Assembly: GCA_016841725.1 (NCBI GenBank)
Contig: JAENYP010000002.1
Location: 198,706 to 262,705 of the forward strand
Origin: Thermincola carboxydiphila
GTDB lineage: Bacteria > Bacillota > Thermincolia > Thermincolales > UBA2595
Reading direction: 5' to 3'
Length of the DNA: 64,000 nt
Below the pieces are notes generated by a model. The model did no database searches and was not told the origin of the DNA. It was given only the letters and a program-made list of their open reading frames with translations. The translations under genes and the position numbers were made by a program. Positions 16,938 through 26,703 of this stretch are shown here, in pieces; within the stretch, counting starts at the first letter, position 1; every line of letters begins with the position of its first letter.

Positions 16938-17831
16938 TCAGTCTGCGGCAATTTTGCCGGCCTTTGTTTTTAACGGCGCTCTCCTGGCGCTTTCCAGGAC
17001 CGGGACCCTTTCCACTGCAGCCACCAGGCTGTCAATATCCTTTTCAGCAGGTACACAAAACAGGGCAATAGCGCCGGTATCTATGTTTTTTCTGACCATA
17101 GGTGTGAATTCAGGTGTGTCAACATCTTTCTTGGTTCCCAGTATGGTTGTGGCTACATGGGCTATTGCCTGGCGTTGGCCCATATTGTGGAGAGTTGCCC
17201 TGGCATTATCATCTTTGGGGTGGATGACAACACCAAGGCCGTCAGTTAATATCTTTTCCCTCATCCCAGGCAGCCCGATATTCATAATATCAATTTCATC
17301 GACCAGGAGCAGTGCTCCCTTAAAACTAAGTTTCCCGGCCTTCACCTCGGCAATGTTCCCAATAACCCTGCCTCCCATCAAAATACCTGATAACAAGGTG
17401 AAAACAATTCCCACAAATATTGATAACAGGGGCCGGCGGGTATAGTAGTTGGCGGAACTTGATGCAAGTGCAGTCAGTATAACAAGATAATTTCTGGCCT
17501 CAAATACCCTGGCTATTCCTTCGATATAATCATGTCCTCTTGGTACAAGCTCTGCTGCTTCTAATGCTGCCAGGCTCTCTCGTTCCATGTTCCGTACTTC
17601 CCGGAACTGCTGGCCCGCCAGAGCCAGAAACGTAACTGCGGCAAATTCCTTTTCTGCAATTGCTGGTAGAGCAACCGACCCCAAAGCTGCTGCAATAAAA
17701 CCAAGTGATAAATGGGTTACAAAACCGTGGGGGTAACCCGGATACTGGCGATAATCAGATCTTAACATATATGTTCTGGCCAGGATTCCCATGAGTACCC
17801 CCAGACCAATAGTCATGCCATATTCATCCAT
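16938..17831 (-). CDS. YIEGIA family membrane protein
   Basis: This 297-residue membrane protein is named for the motif YIEGIA, seen here at residues 102-107. Hydrophobic segments lie at about 5-20, 38-58, 112-128 and 135-160. A cytosolic C-terminal domain follows, with DEIDIMNIGLPGMREKILTD. The family is restricted to spore formers and its biochemical role is not established. It lies 25 nt downstream of spoIIP and upstream of its small partner, inside a run of sporulation-linked genes. ATG preceded by AGAGG. Confidence 0.85.
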   Translation of the reverse strand: MDEYGMTIGLGVLMGILARTYMLRSDYRQYPGYPHGFVTHLSLGFIAAALGSVALPAIAEKEFAAVTFLALAGQQFREVRNMERESLAALEAAELVPRGHDYIEGIARVFEARNYLVILTALASSSANYYTRRPLLSIFVGIVFTLLSGILMGGRVIGNIAEVKAGKLSFKGALLLVDEIDIMNIGLPGMREKILTDGLGVVIHPKDDNARATLHNMGQRQAIAHVATTILGTKKDVDTPEFTPMVRKNIDTGAIALFCVPAEKDIDSLVAAVERVPVLESARRAPLKTKAGKIAAD

Positions 17832-17856
17832 CCGGAAGGCCTCTGTGTATCATAAC

Positions 17857-19116
17857 TTATTCATCCTTATCTTTTTTGTTATTTTCAAGATGCTTCTTAT
17901 TATTTTCATGGTCATTCATGGTTTCTTTTTTAAGCCCAAAGAAGTTGGCAAATTCAGTCTTCCTCAATTCACCCAGTTTACTGGTGACACCCTTGATGCT
18001 TCCGGTACTGACAAACAGGAATATTGCCCCTGCTGCAAGTACTATCCCGACTATCCAGCCCAGAGTCGACCAGGCACTGCCCGACTGCCCGGGTGTCTCA
18101 CCGGGGGTGGTTATCCCACCTGCCCCGCCCCCTTCACCGGCAGGTTTCAGATTCAGGATGTTGGGAAATGCATCTGCAAACAAGGCCGCTCCATCCTCAG
18201 CGCTTTCCCGTTTATTGGTATGGGTTCCTACTTCAAGTAATATTGCTCTTGGGCCCAGGTCCTGATTGTAGTTCCCCTTACCGATGAATATCCCCTTAAT
18301 GAGCCCTGGCTTATGTTTATCCATATATGCCTTGATATCTTTGGCAAACTGCAGGTTGGTGGACATCTTGGGGTTTTGTCTTCCTATAACCATCCTGATT
18401 TTGGTGACATCCTCACCCTCTACAGTTTCTTCATAGAATTCAGGGTCAGGAATCCCGTCTCTGTGGATATCGAGCAGAGCAACAGGACTGTCTTTGAGAA
18501 GCCTGACAGCGGTCTTCCTCGACCTATGGTAAGCATTGGCATCATGCGGCTCATGGGGTGTCTTATCGTCAGAAACCGTTATCCCCTTAGCCTTCAGTTT
18601 GTCGGCCAGGCTGCTGCCGACTTTTAGTATCCCTCCCTCGGCGGGCTTGCTTTCTGTTCCGTCAGTGGGAACATAGGATTCATCAGTGTGGGAATGGTAA
18701 ATAGCTATCTGGGCCTTCCCGTTATTCCCGGTGCCGCTAAGCCCTGCAGCAGGAGCTGTATCCCATTCGTCTTTATAGACGATGTCAGAAGCCACCCCCG
18801 TCTTTTTGGCAAAGGCCTGGTCACCCTTGACTTTAGTTATTCTATACTGTTCATTGTTTTCATTAATAAATTCATCTCCGACATATACTACCCTTCCGGT
18901 CATATCCACAACTGCTCCGGTCTCTTCATCAACTACGGTTATAGACTCCCCGGCCTTGAGTTCCTGTTCAAAACCGCCGGAAGCGAACCTGTCCAGAAAA
19001 GGTATCGTTGATGATTGTTCCACTGCGGGAATTAACCTTACCAGGGGAACTGACATTAACCCGAGCCCGAATACCATTATTATGATACCGAAAATCAGCT
19101 GTGACTTTCTATTCAT
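17857..19116 (-). CDS. spoIIP: Stage II sporulation protein P (peptidoglycan hydrolase of engulfment)
   Basis: SpoIIP is a membrane-anchored amidase/endopeptidase that cleaves septal peptidoglycan with SpoIID during forespore engulfment. An N-terminal signal anchor lies at residues 5-25 (SQLIFGIIIMVFGLGLMSVP). The amidase-like domain shows the zinc-site and family motifs AIYHSHTDESYVP, LLDIHRDG and ILLEVGTHTNKRESAEDGA. A second hydrophobic segment near the C-terminus (LGWIVGIVLAAGAIFLFVST) and a charged tail follow. The ATG at 19116 (419 residues) fits the anchor; the frame is open further upstream, but that stretch overlaps the preceding gene. It overlaps the DUF1614 gene by 8 bp, implying coupling. 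Confidence 0.93.
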   Translation of the reverse strand: MNRKSQLIFGIIIMVFGLGLMSVPLVRLIPAVEQSSTIPFLDRFASGGFEQELKAGESITVVDEETGAVVDMTGRVVYVGDEFINENNEQYRITKVKGDQAFAKKTGVASDIVYKDEWDTAPAAGLSGTGNNGKAQIAIYHSHTDESYVPTDGTESKPAEGGILKVGSSLADKLKAKGITVSDDKTPHEPHDANAYHRSRKTAVRLLKDSPVALLDIHRDGIPDPEFYEETVEGEDVTKIRMVIGRQNPKMSTNLQFAKDIKAYMDKHKPGLIKGIFIGKGNYNQDLGPRAILLEVGTHTNKRESAEDGAALFADAFPNILNLKPAGEGGGAGGITTPGETPGQSGSAWSTLGWIVGIVLAAGAIFLFVSTGSIKGVTSKLGELRKTEFANFFGLKKETMNDHENNKKHLENNKKDKDE

Positions 19117-19903
19117 TAGAATCACCCGCCTCTTTTTTCTTTGGACAGGAATCCTGCATATCCGTTTTCTCTTTAATGCCACTGTCTTTAATGCCACTGT
19201 CTTTAATGCCCATAGTACTGGCATATTCGGCGTTCTCTAGATTACTCAGGAGTTTGGGGTCCCGACCACGGCTGGCCGGCCCGCCCTGAAGCCTTTCTCT
19301 GGACTCTCCGATAATTTCAGCCAACAGCACGGCAATAATCCCTGCCAGGACGATAGAGTCAAAGGCCCCGGCTCCTCCAATAGCTATTCTTCCCGGGGTG
19401 CCTGTGGTCAGCAGGTAAACCCAGTTAAAGACATCCAAAAGAAGTACCCCTAATGTGGCGGCAATAAATGCAGACCTCCGGGATCTTCCTGCGATATATG
19501 CCACCAGCCCCCCTACAATCGGGTACATCCATATGGGGTCCAGCCTGTCAAAAGGGCCTCCCGGATTTCCCAGCATCAGAACAGACCCTATGTAATAAAT
19601 GACAACTCCGGTGACCCCGGTTGCAATCAGAGTCCGGAACCATTCCTTCTTGGTTCCTGCTCTTGTCAATACATATATTGCCAGTCCAATAGGGATAAGT
19701 CCGCCACCAACATTTACAGATGCATCGATTCGGCCAAAAGCGATGGGAATATCTATAAAACTTCCCACAACCATGGCGGCCAAAATCCCCAAGGCAGCTT
19801 TATCAGATATTCTAAGACGGTCCAGAATCCTATGTGCAAGGCCAAAATAAACCAGCACTGATACAATAATAAGAGCAATTATTCCCAATGGAAACCTGGT
19901 CAT
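19109..19903 (-). CDS. DUF1614 family membrane protein
   Basis: This 264-residue multispanning membrane protein has about seven hydrophobic segments (LGIIALIIVSVLVYFGL through DSIVLAGIIAVLLAEIIG) and conserved DIPI and GGGLIPIGLA motifs of DUF1614. The family's function is unknown, although it often sits near spoIIP in clostridia. Start ATG 19903 with AAAGGAG upstream; a longer reading from an upstream GTG is not supported. The cytosolic tail contains the pentapeptide repeat GIKDS, encoded by a 15-bp tandem repeat. Confidence 0.85.
   Translation of the reverse strand: MTRFPLGIIALIIVSVLVYFGLAHRILDRLRISDKAALGILAAMVVGSFIDIPIAFGRIDASVNVGGGLIPIGLAIYVLTRAGTKKEWFRTLIATGVTGVVIYYIGSVLMLGNPGGPFDRLDPIWMYPIVGGLVAYIAGRSRRSAFIAATLGVLLLDVFNWVYLLTTGTPGRIAIGGAGAFDSIVLAGIIAVLLAEIIGESRERLQGGPASRGRDPKLLSNLENAEYASTMGIKDSGIKDSGIKEKTDMQDSCPKKKEAGDSNE
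19171..19210. repeat. 15-bp in-frame tandem repeat in DUF1614 tail
   Basis: Two identical 15-bp units and a 10-bp third encode the tail sequence GIKDSGIKDSGIK. Because 15 is a multiple of 3, copy number can change without a frameshift. Confidence 0.9.
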
Positions 19904-20023
19904 AGAAACTCTCCTTTCAAAAATATGTTTGTAATGGATGCATACTCTAGAGTTCCCTGCTCCATTGGGATTTATACAAAATCTCTCAAAGTGCGGGCTA
20001 TTTTGTCCAGACATTTCCCGCTA

Positions 20024-21085
20024 TCAGACCGACCATGGCCGACAGGAAAAACTGCGGGTTTCTATGCCTCGCTCAGCTAGCCATTCCCGGGTCTTTCCTG
20101 AAATAACAGCAGGCACTTTATTCATCTCCCGGGGGCTCTTGACCCCCAGCATTAAAAGCACTTTTTTTAAATCAGCCTTCATGTTTTCAATCCTCCTGAT
20201 GAGCCCATCTGTATTGCTCTCAAAAAGCGTTTTCAGGTAAGCCCCCGCGATGCCTGCGGCATTTGCTCCCAACGCCAGAGCCTTGGCAGCATCAAGACCA
20301 CTGGCCAACCCTCCGGTGGCCATGATCGTTGTGGCCAGATTAGAACTCTCAATTTCTATCAGGCTGGCAGCAGTGGTGATTCCCCAGGTCTCCAGAGCCC
20401 TTTGCCTGCCGTCATTTCTGATACACTCAATTGAAATAAAATTTGTCCCCCCTCTGCCGCCAACATCAAAGTGCTCCACACCGATATCATGCAGTCTTCG
20501 GGCGACTTCCCGGCTGATTCCAAAACCAACCTCTTTTATTATTACCGGGACAGGGCAAATGTTAACAAGCCTGGAGATATTGGCAGTCCAACCCCGGAAA
20601 TCCCGGTCACCGTCTTTCATTACTGCCTCCTGGGGCACATTGAGGTACACCTGAAGCGCGTCAGCATTTATCATTTCAACTGCTCTCAAGGCATCCTCCG
20701 GGCGAAGATTGGCACCAACATTGGCCAGCACCATCCCACCGGGATTTATTTTCCTTACTATCCGGAATGATTTTTCAGCCTCAGGCCGCTCCAGGGCAAC
20801 AGACTGGGAACCGACAGCCATAGCAAGTCCGGTCTCTCTTGCGGCGATTGCAAATGCTTCATTGATCTTGGCCGGTACCGACCCTCCGCCGGTAATGGCA
20901 TTAATAACTATCGGAGCCGATATCTGTCTGCCCAGCAGCATTGTATCCAGAGTAACCTCGTTTTCCGAAATTTCAGGCAGAGCATTGTGAACCAGGGTGA
21001 TATCCCCGAATCCGGATACCTGAGGTTGGGGTTCCAGTTTCAGGGCTGATAAAATATGTTCATCTTTTCTGGTTATTCTAGACAT
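20024..21085 (-). CDS. fni: Isopentenyl-diphosphate delta-isomerase, type 2 (FMN-dependent)
   Basis: Fni interconverts isopentenyl and dimethylallyl diphosphate using reduced FMN, adjusting isoprenoid precursor balance in the cytosol. The 353-residue TIM-barrel protein shows the family motifs ITRKDEHI at the N-terminus, NAITGGG, MAVGSQ, LANVGANL, KEVGFGIS, DVGGRGGTNF and the C-terminal ALGANAAGIAGAYL flavin-binding loop. The ATG at 21085 is favoured over an upstream GTG that has no ribosome-binding site. Undecaprenyl phosphate recycling (uppP) is encoded nearby, but there is no direct operon link. It diverges from the YkvI-like gene. Confidence 0.95.
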   Translation of the reverse strand: MSRITRKDEHILSALKLEPQPQVSGFGDITLVHNALPEISENEVTLDTMLLGRQISAPIVINAITGGGSVPAKINEAFAIAARETGLAMAVGSQSVALERPEAEKSFRIVRKINPGGMVLANVGANLRPEDALRAVEMINADALQVYLNVPQEAVMKDGDRDFRGWTANISRLVNICPVPVIIKEVGFGISREVARRLHDIGVEHFDVGGRGGTNFISIECIRNDGRQRALETWGITTAASLIEIESSNLATTIMATGGLASGLDAAKALALGANAAGIAGAYLKTLFESNTDGLIRRIENMKADLKKVLLMLGVKSPREMNKVPAVISGKTREWLAERGIETRSFSCRPWSV

Positions 21086-21279
21086 CAGATTCCCCACTTT
21101 TTTATTAGCTTTTTACGAATCAGGGTTAATTATCCTCGAAAGCACAAAAAAACTACCTGTTTGGTCTGGTCAGGTAATCTTTTCCCGAAACAAAAATATA
21201 TTGATTATAGGCTCTCGGAAATGACCGGGATAAAACACAGTCATTTGCAGATCAAAAGATTAAATGGGGAGTTGTGCCA

Positions 21280-22332
21280 ATGCCGTCACATATCAGGGAT
21301 ACCTGGAAAGTTGCCACAACCTTTATCGGTACAATCGTGGGGGCAGGCTTTGCATCAGGACAGGAAATCCTGAAGTTCTTCGGCCATTTCGGGCTGCCAG
21401 GGGTTATCGGTATTTTAATGAGCTGTATCATCTTCTGTGCCGGGGGAACCCTCATCATGATACTGGGCCATAAGCTGAAGGCCTGCTCATTCGGTGATGT
21501 GGTAACATATGTCTGTGGCAGCAGGCTGGGACGTGTGGTTGACCTTGTTCTCGGGGTGTTTCTTTTCGGCAGTCTCAGTGTAATGCTGGCCGGTTCCGGA
21601 GCAGTACTTTGCCAGCAGTGGGACTTGCCATACTGGCTGGGAACACTGGTGACCCTGTTAATCTCACTGGCTATCGTCCTCTCTGGAATCAGGGGAATTA
21701 TAAATGCCAACTCAGTAGTTGTTCCCTTAATGATTACTATATGTCTTCTGGCCATTGTTCCGGCCATATCCGGCGACAGGCTTCTGGCCATCTGTTCGGA
21801 TTTCCGTCCTGTCTCCAGAGGAGCTTCCAGCCTCTGGTATGTCTCGGCCCTGCTTTATGCTGCCTATAATCTGACCCTCGGTGTATCTGTCCTGGCCCCC
21901 CTGGGGAATGAAATAAAAGACCGCCGTTCCCTTATCTACGGCGGTGTCGTTGGCGGTCTTGGACTTGGTGGGCTGGCTATGCTGATTAATCTTGCCATCC
22001 TCAGCCACTACCCGGATTCAGCCGGTTACGAAATCCCCAGCCTCTTTATAGCCGGGTCAATGACCACATTGATACAGACTGTCTTTTCCTTTGTCCTCTG
22101 GGCTGAAATTTTCACAACTATCATCGGCACCATCTATGGCCTTGCAGCCAGGATTACAGCTGATACCAGGTTCAGTTACTTAAGTGTTACCATTGTACTC
22201 CTGATTGGGGCGCTGGTCCTGAGCCAGTTTGGATTTTCCGGTCTGGTAGGCACATTGTACCCGTTGTTTGGCTATGTTTCGCTGGTCTTCCTGATTTGCC
22301 TTTTTTCGTTCCCACTTTTTAAGAAAAATTAA
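21280..22332 (+). CDS. YkvI-like membrane transporter (APC superfamily type)
   Basis: This 350-residue integral membrane protein has about ten hydrophobic segments. Its first segment (ATTFIGTIVGAGFASGQEIL) contains the GxGFASGQE motif found in YkvI-type proteins and related amino-acid/sodium symporters with a LeuT-like fold. The substrate is unknown. The ATG at 21280 has GGGGAG 8 nt upstream; the GTG at 21274 lies too close to it. It is one of few plus-strand genes here. It diverges from fni and converges on the BMP-lipoprotein gene, only 11 nt from its stop. Confidence 0.85.
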   Translation: MPSHIRDTWKVATTFIGTIVGAGFASGQEILKFFGHFGLPGVIGILMSCIIFCAGGTLIMILGHKLKACSFGDVVTYVCGSRLGRVVDLVLGVFLFGSLSVMLAGSGAVLCQQWDLPYWLGTLVTLLISLAIVLSGIRGIINANSVVVPLMITICLLAIVPAISGDRLLAICSDFRPVSRGASSLWYVSALLYAAYNLTLGVSVLAPLGNEIKDRRSLIYGGVVGGLGLGGLAMLINLAILSHYPDSAGYEIPSLFIAGSMTTLIQTVFSFVLWAEIFTTIIGTIYGLAARITADTRFSYLSVTIVLLIGALVLSQFGFSGLVGTLYPLFGYVSLVFLICLFSFPLFKKN

Positions 22333-22343
22333 CATCTCACTAA

Positions 22344-23432
22344 TTAGTTTCCTGAAGCCTTATTCTGGTCAGCCGGAAGCTGACTCAGTTTAGTGACCAG
22401 TCCTTCCGGAAGTTGTACCGTATAGGGCTTGATCTGGTCCTTTTTAACCTGTTCCCTGAAACCGTTAATTTTGTTTGTTAATTCCGGGGAAACCGCCTGG
22501 CTTAACACAAAATCAACGCTGCCTTCCTTAAGGCCGTAAGCAGCCCTGCCACCTGAAACACCTTTTTGCAGTATCCCGGCAGCAGCATCATAAACTGCTT
22601 TTTCAGCTTTTTGCACAACTGCGCCATAAACATTCCGGGGCATTGTTTCCAACAGCTGTTTGTCATTGGCGAGGGCAGTTTTGCGTCTTTCTGCAGCCGC
22701 CCCGGCTAAACCTTTCCCGAGATTGCCGGCTGCCGTAAAGACCACATCAGTCCCTACATCAAACAGACTGTTCCCGAGTACTTTACCCCGTTCCGGGTCG
22801 GCGGCAGCCTCTTTGGTAACCCCTGCATAGACAGCAATAACCTTTACCTGTTTCCCTTCAGCCAGATTAATAAACTGAACACCCCGGGCAAAGGCTTTTT
22901 CCTGCCTGGTGTCAGTCATTTCCCCGCCAATGTAACCAACGAGATTTGTTTTGGTCAGAGTTGCCGCAGCAGCCCCGGCCAGAAAAACGCCTTCGTCATC
23001 ACTGATTTTTATACTTAAAACATTAGGCCGGTCCACTTCGCCCTCGATAACGGCAAAGGCCGTATCCGGGTACTTGGGCGCTAACAGGTTAAGGTCCTCT
23101 TCTAACTCCGGGCCGACTGCAATAATGAGGTCATAGCCATTTTCAGCCAGAAACCTTATTGTTTCTGAACTGTTCACCAGGTCGCCGGGTGACATTATCC
23201 TGTATTCCAGGCCCTGCTCTCCGGCTAATCCTTTCACCCCTGAAGCTGCAGCGGTATTCAATAAGCCTCCGGTCTTCGCCGCAGACCCCAGAATAACCCC
23301 AATTCTTTTCGGTCCCAGAGAGCCATACTGTTTATATTCCTGTTGTTCAGAGGCAGCCTTCCCGGAGCAGCCGCCAATGATAGAAAGTACTACCATCAGT
23401 AAACCACATATTACTGCACGTCTTAACGCCAT
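22344..23432 (-). CDS. BMP-family (PnrA-like) substrate-binding lipoprotein
   Basis: This is a periplasmic-binding-protein-fold lipoprotein. Its signal sequence ends in IIGGC, so Cys22 is the probable lipidation site. It has the BMP/Med-family motifs (IGVILGSAAKTGG, LAENGYDLIIAVGPELEE, NLVGYIGGEMTDTRQEKAF, DVVFTAAGNLGKG). Such proteins bind nucleosides for ABC uptake, but no permease or ATPase gene is present here. In clostridia it is often an orphan next to ftsK, and a signalling or developmental role is possible. ATG with AGGAGG upstream; it starts 14 nt after ftsK, so the two are probably co-transcribed. Confidence 0.85.
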   Translation of the reverse strand: MALRRAVICGLLMVVLSIIGGCSGKAASEQQEYKQYGSLGPKRIGVILGSAAKTGGLLNTAAASGVKGLAGEQGLEYRIMSPGDLVNSSETIRFLAENGYDLIIAVGPELEEDLNLLAPKYPDTAFAVIEGEVDRPNVLSIKISDDEGVFLAGAAAATLTKTNLVGYIGGEMTDTRQEKAFARGVQFINLAEGKQVKVIAVYAGVTKEAAADPERGKVLGNSLFDVGTDVVFTAAGNLGKGLAGAAAERRKTALANDKQLLETMPRNVYGAVVQKAEKAVYDAAAGILQKGVSGGRAAYGLKEGSVDFVLSQAVSPELTNKINGFREQVKKDQIKPYTVQLPEGLVTKLSQLPADQNKASGN

Positions 23433-23446
23433 CTTTTCCCCTCCTG

Positions 23447-25756
23447 CTATGGCTCATCCCCAAAGGTCCTGAGAAACTGTTCCATTGTCATTAACAGCGC
23501 CCTTGGCTTGCTTCCTTCATATTTTCCAACAATCCCGCGTTCTTCCATCATGTCTATCAGCCTGGCAGCCCTGGCATACCCAATCCGCAATCGTCTCTGC
23601 AGCATAGAAATAGATGCCTGGCCGCTTTCAATCAATATCTGGACCGCCTCTTTAAACAGCTCATCTACTTCACCGCTGTCCACAGTACTGTGAGAATCGT
23701 CCTGGATGACCCCTTCCTCAAATTGCGGGACTCCCTGCTGTTTAAGGTGAGCAACAAGGGCTTCCACTTCCTTGTCTGACATAAAAGCTCCCTGAACCCT
23801 GATGGGTTTGACAGCTCCGACAGGGAAGAACAACATATCACCCTTGCCCAGCAGCTTTTCGGCGCCGGCCATATCAAGAATAGTCCTTGAATCTGTCTGG
23901 GATGATACGGCAAAGGCAATCCGCGAAGGAATATTGGCCTTAATCAGCCCTGTAATTACATCAACAGAAGGTCTCTGGGTGGCCACTACCAGATGCATGC
24001 CCGCAGCCCTGGCCATCTGGGCCAGGCGGCATATGGCATCCTCCACATCAGCAGGTGCCACCATCATCAGGTCAGCCAACTCATCAATAACTACCATAAT
24101 AAAGGGCATATATCCTGATTCATATTCTGCATTCCCGGCCTTCACAGCCTGATTAAACCTGTATATATCTTTTACCCCTGACCTGGCAAAGTGTTCATAT
24201 CTCTTTTCCATCTCCCTGACAGCCCACCTCAGTGATGTGGCAGCCTTCTTGGAATCAGTGACCACAGGTGAAATCAAGTGTGGAATTCCGTTGTATGTTG
24301 TCAGTTCAACCATTTTCGGATCTATCATCAGGAGCTTGACCTCATCAGGTCTGGCCCTGAAAAGAATACTTGCTATAAGGGTATTCATACACACACTCTT
24401 ACCTGACCCGGTGGCCCCGGCGATGAGGAGGTGAGGCATCTGGGCCAGATCAGCCAGAATCGTTGTCCCGGCAATATCCTTACCCAGAACAAAAGCAAGC
24501 CTGGAAGAAGCCTTGGCAAACCCTTCAGACTCCAAAAGCTCACGCATAGTTACAACCGAAATCTCTTTATTGGGAACCTCTATACCCACTGCTGCTTTGC
24601 CGGGTATCGGCGCCTCAATACGCACACCTGATGCAGCCAGCCCCAGTGATATATCATCTGCCAGGTTTACAATCCGGCTTACCTTCACGCCGGGTGCAGG
24701 CTGGATCTCATACCTGGTTATAGCGGGTCCCCTGGACACCTGGGTTACCTTAGCCTTGACACCAAAGCTTTCAAGAGTGTCCTCCAGTATTCTTACATTA
24801 TCTGTGATATCTTTATTCATCCTGGGGCTTCTGGTTTTTGTATTTTTTGAAAACAGTGTCAGTGGAGGAAGGATGAAATTCGAGGCTAAATTTGCAGATA
24901 ACTGGAGAGTTTCGTTTTTTTGACTTTCCGTTTTTTTGCTTCTTGTTTTCCTCTCTTCAAGACTGATTACCTCAGCCCGCTCCCTGTTCTCCTCATTTGC
25001 AAGAACCTTTTCGATAGGTTCCGGATATATATTGATCTTGGGAAAATCATCTTCTTCAGCCTTTACCGTGATATCATCATCCCTGTCCCGCTCCTTCCCG
25101 AAGCTGAATATGCTGCTATCGAACAGTACCCGGCGTTTCTCGGGCACTGTTTTGGGCAGAACCTCAGGAACGGTATCCTCATCATCTTCCTCAACCTCAG
25201 TAAATATAAAACCTGAGACCATATCCCTGATGCGGTTCCACATCATTACTGCCTGACTGCTGACATACTTCCACATGGTGGGAAAGGATACATTGGTAGT
25301 CAGCATCACTGCAATTACCGCAAGGGCGACCAGAATTATGTAGGTTCCTGTTCTTCCAAAAGCCGTAAGGAGGATAACCGCCAGTATCCCACCGATTATT
25401 CCGCCGCCTTTACCCTCAATTCCGGCCCTGTATAAGTCCTTTGGGGCAGTGTCCAGCTGCAGGTGTAGAAGTACCAGTATCAGGGCAAAAAGCAGGGCGA
25501 CCCCAACCAGCATTTCCTTGTCAAACCTTGCCTTGTGCCACTCCATCATCATTTTCACGCCCAGAAATGCGATTACCAGAGGGAATACATACTTGCCTTC
25601 CCCTGCTACCAAATCGATGGCCTTAACCACAAACTCTCCAACCACTCCGGTTGAACTTGAAAACAGGCTGACAAAGGAAAGGACTGCAAAAGTCAGGCAC
25701 CCAATGCCAACTATTTGATAAAATCTATTTTTCTGCCGTTCCGAAGCCTTTGCCAT
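23447..25756 (-). CDS. ftsK: FtsK/SpoIIIE DNA translocase
   Basis: This hexameric double-strand DNA pump moves chromosome arms through the division or sporulation septum. Four to five N-terminal membrane segments lie at about 20-165, followed by a charged linker at about 200-290. The alpha/beta motor has Walker [10 protein letters not shown], Walker [13 protein letters not shown], and [11 protein letters not shown]. The C-terminal gamma winged helix ([21 protein letters not shown]) reads KOPS/SRS-type polarity sequences. At 769 residues it is close to SpoIIIE. The ATG at 25756, with GAGGTGA 8 nt before it, is favoured over an upstream GTG. FtsK versus SpoIIIE cannot be separated by sequence alone. 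Confidence 0.95.
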   Translation of the reverse strand: MAKASERQKNRFYQIVGIGCLTFAVLSFVSLFSSSTGVVGEFVVKAIDLVAGEGKYVFPLVIAFLGVKMMMEWHKARFDKEMLVGVALLFALILVLLHLQLDTAPKDLYRAGIEGKGGGIIGGILAVILLTAFGRTGTYIILVALAVIAVMLTTNVSFPTMWKYVSSQAVMMWNRIRDMVSGFIFTEVEEDDEDTVPEVLPKTVPEKRRVLFDSSIFSFGKERDRDDDITVKAEEDDFPKINIYPEPIEKVLANEENRERAEVISLEERKTRSKKTESQKNETLQLSANLASNFILPPLTLFSKNTKTRSPRMNKDITDNVRILEDTLESFGVKAKVTQVSRGPAITRYEIQPAPGVKVSRIVNLADDISLGLAASGVRIEAPIPGKAAVGIEVPNKEISVVTMRELLESEGFAKASSRLAFVLGKDIAGTTILADLAQMPHLLIAGATGSGKSVCMNTLIASILFRARPDEVKLLMIDPKMVELTTYNGIPHLISPVVTDSKKAATSLRWAVREMEKRYEHFARSGVKDIYRFNQAVKAGNAEYESGYMPFIMVVIDELADLMMVAPADVEDAICRLAQMARAAGMHLVVATQRPSVDVITGLIKANIPSRIAFAVSSQTDSRTILDMAGAEKLLGKGDMLFFPVGAVKPIRVQGAFMSDKEVEALVAHLKQQGVPQFEEGVIQDDSHSTVDSGEVDELFKEAVQILIESGQASISMLQRRLRIGYARAARLIDMMEERGIVGKYEGSKPRALLMTMEQFLRTFGDEP

Positions 25757-25830
25757 GCAAAAAGTCACCTCAACAGTAATAAATTCTACATTCTTGAATC
25801 AATTCCTTTGTGCTGAGTCCAGAAAAGTAA

Positions 25831-25888
25831 GGGGTAGATGTATACCTCCGGCGGGCAACGTCTCCGCCTTCCGGAACACATCTACCCC
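25831..25888. repeat. Palindromic intergenic element, copy 1 (58 nt)
   Basis: The element is bounded by GGGGTAGATG and ACATCTACCCC, which form its terminal stem. It lies 20 nt downstream of the uppP stop codon. Its reverse complement matches the two ends of copy 2 and lacks that copy's central arm. It may serve as a terminator or 3'-end stem: a T-rich stretch (TTACTTTT) follows on the minus strand. Confidence 0.85.
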
Positions 25889-25907
25889 TGTCCCAATAAC
25901 ATTTAAT

Positions 25908-26681
25908 CTACAGCCTGCCAGTTAACTGGAGCGCTATTACCACAATACTCAGCCCCCACACGTAATAGGCAAACCCTCTCATACTTCCTTTCTGCAGGAC
26001 CCTGATCATAAATTTGATGGCCCAGTAGCCGGACACAGCAGCCACCAGAGGACCGATCAGAAAAGGCAGTCCCATTCCGGCCGGCAGGGCATGGAGGTCC
26101 TTGAGATCCAGAATGGTAGCCCCTGCTATTGCAGGTATGGATACCAGGAAGGAAAACCGTGCCGCAGTCTCCCGGTCAATACCCCTAAATAAAGACCCGG
26201 CAATGGTCAGCCCGGAACGGGAAATGGCAGGCAGAATTGCTATCCCCTGCATAGTCCCGACAATCACTGCATCAAAATACGAAATATCATCCATTTGTTT
26301 GCCGCGATCCTTGACCTTGTCGGCAAACCATATAATGAGGCCGGTGAGGATGAACTCAATTCCCAGAGTACTTCCTGATTCAAAAAGCCTTTCAAAAAAA
26401 TCTTTAAAGGTCAGCCCTATGATTCCTGTTGGAATTGTCGCCACCAGAAGGAGGAAGGTCAGCTTCTGCCAGGGACGTTTGATTATTGATATGATATCAT
26501 TTCGGAACACACCGATCACCGCAACCAGTGTCCCCAGGTGTACCAGAACATCAAATGTGAGGACACCCTCTTCAACCCCCAGCAGCCTCTGAAATAAAAC
26601 CAAGTGCCCTGAACTGCTTATGGGCAGAAATTCTGTCAGGCCCTGAATCACTCCAAGAATTATGGATTCCAGAATACTCAT
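25908..26681 (-). CDS. uppP: Undecaprenyl-diphosphatase (BacA family)
   Basis: UppP dephosphorylates undecaprenyl diphosphate at the membrane, recycling the carrier lipid for peptidoglycan and other polymers; overexpression in relatives gives bacitracin resistance. The 257-residue polytopic protein has both active-site regions: ILGVIQGLTEFLPISSSGHLVL at the N-terminus and the later QGIAILPAISRSGLTIAGSL motif. About eight hydrophobic segments are visible. ATG start. It is monocistronic by appearance, with a heptamer array upstream and a palindromic element downstream. Confidence 0.95.
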   Translation of the reverse strand: MSILESIILGVIQGLTEFLPISSSGHLVLFQRLLGVEEGVLTFDVLVHLGTLVAVIGVFRNDIISIIKRPWQKLTFLLLVATIPTGIIGLTFKDFFERLFESGSTLGIEFILTGLIIWFADKVKDRGKQMDDISYFDAVIVGTMQGIAILPAISRSGLTIAGSLFRGIDRETAARFSFLVSIPAIAGATILDLKDLHALPAGMGLPFLIGPLVAAVSGYWAIKFMIRVLQKGSMRGFAYYVWGLSIVVIALQLTGRL

Positions 26682-26703
26682 GTGATAACTCCTTTAAAAA
26701 AGT

